DNA of 64,000 nt from Mycobacterium sp. E787 (lineage in GTDB: Bacteria > Actinomycetota > Actinomycetes > Mycobacteriales > Mycobacteriaceae). The notes under the pieces are model-generated. The model was not told the DNA's origin. It ran no database searches and saw only the letters and a program-made list of their open reading frames with translations. Positions 63,117 to 64,000 of this stretch are shown piece after piece. The translations under genes and the position numbers were made by a program. The stretch is from contig NZ_LZKL01000084.1 in NCBI RefSeq assembly GCF_001668725.1, forward strand, positions 62,001 through 126,000. Reading direction: 5' to 3'. Position 1 is the stretch's first letter. Each line of letters opens with the position of its first letter.

Positions 63117-63979
63117 GCGCCGAATCGGTGGATGAACTCGCGGGCCAGCGCGCGGTAGGCGATCGCGCCGGTCGATCGCGGCGCCCACGTGGTGATCGGC
63201 TCGCCCGCGACGCTGGTCTCCGGGAACCGGACGGTCCGGGTGATCACGGTGTCGAACACCAGGTCGCCGAAGCGCTCCACGACGCGGGCCATGACCTCGC
63301 GCGAATTCACGGTGCGCGGGTCGTAGCGGGTGAGCAGGATGCCGCTGATCTCGAGTTTCGGGTTGAGCCGATCGCGCACCTTGTCGACGGTGTCGGTGAG
63401 CAGCGCCAGGCCGCGCAGCGAGAAGAACTCGCACTCGGTCGGGATCACCACGCCGTCCGAGCAGGCCAGACCGTTGACGGTGAGCAGCCCCAGCGACGGC
63501 TGGCAGTCGATCAACACGTAGTCGTAGCGGTCCAGCACCGGGTACAGCGCGCGGCCCAGGGTCTGCTCCCGGCCCACCTCGTTGACCAGCTGGATCTCGG
63601 CCGCCGACAGGTCGATGTTGCTGGGCACCAGATCCATGTGGTTGACCCGGGTGTGGAGCAGCACGTCATCGATCGACACCCGCGGCTCGACCAGCACGTT
63701 ATGGATCGTCTTCTCCAGCTCGTAGTGCGGGACGCCCAGGCCCGCCGACAGCGCCCCCTGCGGGTCCATGTCCACCAGCAGCACCCGCCGACCGTACTCG
63801 GCGAGCGCGGCACCAAGGTTGATCGTCGAGGTGGTCTTCCCGACGCCGCCCTTCTGGTTGCACATCGCGACAACCTTGGCCGGGCCGTGCGACGTGCGCG
63901 GCGCCGGCTCGGGGATCGCCCGCGGGGGGCGTCCCGTCAAGCCGATCTCGACGCCGTTGTCCGGGTGCTCGGTCATCAC
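63113..63979 (-). CDS. ParA/Soj-like ATPase (5' end near window edge)
   Basis: At least 288 aa. CNQKGGVGKTTSTINLGAAL is the deviant Walker A, LLVDMDPQGALSAGLG the A' motif and VLIDCQPSLGLL the Walker B. It belongs to the family encoded beside scpAB in mycobacteria (Rv1708-like), an orphan ParA without ParB. Starts GTG 63979 or ATG 63976 are possible, but the frame stays open to position 64000, so the true start may lie outside the window. Confidence 0.93.
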   Translation of the reverse strand: MMTEHPDNGVEIGLTGRPPRAIPEPAPRTSHGPAKVVAMCNQKGGVGKTTSTINLGAALAEYGRRVLLVDMDPQGALSAGLGVPHYELEKTIHNVLVEPRVSIDDVLLHTRVNHMDLVPSNIDLSAAEIQLVNEVGREQTLGRALYPVLDRYDYVLIDCQPSLGLLTVNGLACSDGVVIPTECEFFSLRGLALLTDTVDKVRDRLNPKLEISGILLTRYDPRTVNSREVMARVVERFGDLVFDTVITRTVRFPETSVAGEPITTWAPRSTGAIAYRALAREFIHRFGA

Positions 63980-64000
63980 GCCCGGCGTGTTCGGGAGGTG

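Overview
The window is high-GC DNA from a mycobacterium, most likely a slow-growing non-tuberculous species. The evidence is a PE-family protein, PknE with its DsbA-like sensor domain, GabD2, an RbpA-type protein, CadI, tandem DUF732 secreted proteins and the ParA-ScpA-ScpB-RluB-Cmk-Der block. From memory, the gene content partly follows the M. tuberculosis Rv1708-Rv1746 region in inverted order, with many inserted genes. I saw no insertion sequence, integrase, phage gene or CRISPR array. One tRNA gene, tRNA-Pro(GGG), is present.

Layout. 1-14 kb is a metal and signalling block. An operon-like run holds an ArsR-ArsC fusion, a Tat-exported multicopper oxidase and a Ser/Thr kinase cut by the window edge; it is divergent from an amino-acid permease across a perfect palindrome. 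Next come an overlapping arsR-acr3-arsC-cadI operon, two small flavin/pteridine-type enzymes, pknE, a divergent pair of Met-rich envelope proteins around a RicR/CsoR-like copper box, and a second kinase closely related to the first. 14-20 kb holds a type III glutamine synthetase, a frameshifted DUF2293 gene, a VapBC pair and a sugar-porter-type MFS protein. 20-27 kb holds the two genes for the osmolyte N-acetylglutaminylglutamine amide and three phospholipid-type enzymes, one with an altered active-site motif. 27-34 kb holds two DUF732 proteins, a 4Fe-4S oxidoreductase, a lactate permease, small envelope proteins and an orphan PE protein with 22-residue repeats.

34-41 kb holds a partner-switching module (GAF-SpoIIE-HATPase fusion plus STAS protein) and a NemR-like TetR with an aldo/keto reductase and an FMN split-barrel protein, joined by two matching operators. 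41-56 kb is a mixed accessory stretch: acetyltransferase, GabD2, a diverged RbpA paralogue with a coupled 58-codon gene, a lipoprotein aldose epimerase, an amidohydrolase, two more TetR regulators (one next to an aquaporin), an alpha/beta hydrolase, a NarK-type transporter and a DUF2993 protein. 56-64 kb is conserved core: tRNA-Pro, an IclR-cyclase-SDR operon with a recognisable promoter, then der, cmk, rluB, scpB, scpA and a ParA-like ATPase, mostly overlapping by about 4 bp.

The best leads are regulatory DNA sites that tie neighbouring genes together: the ArsR palindrome at 3022-3037, the copper box at 11412-11426, the paired TetR operators at 39835 and 40497, the palindrome at 37901-37920, and an 11-bp-spaced direct repeat that occurs at both 14161 and 26602. 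The second lead group is unusual proteins: the ArsR-ArsC fusion, the RbpA paralogue and the degenerate CDP-alcohol phosphotransferase. All family assignments rest on reading motifs; no database search was run.
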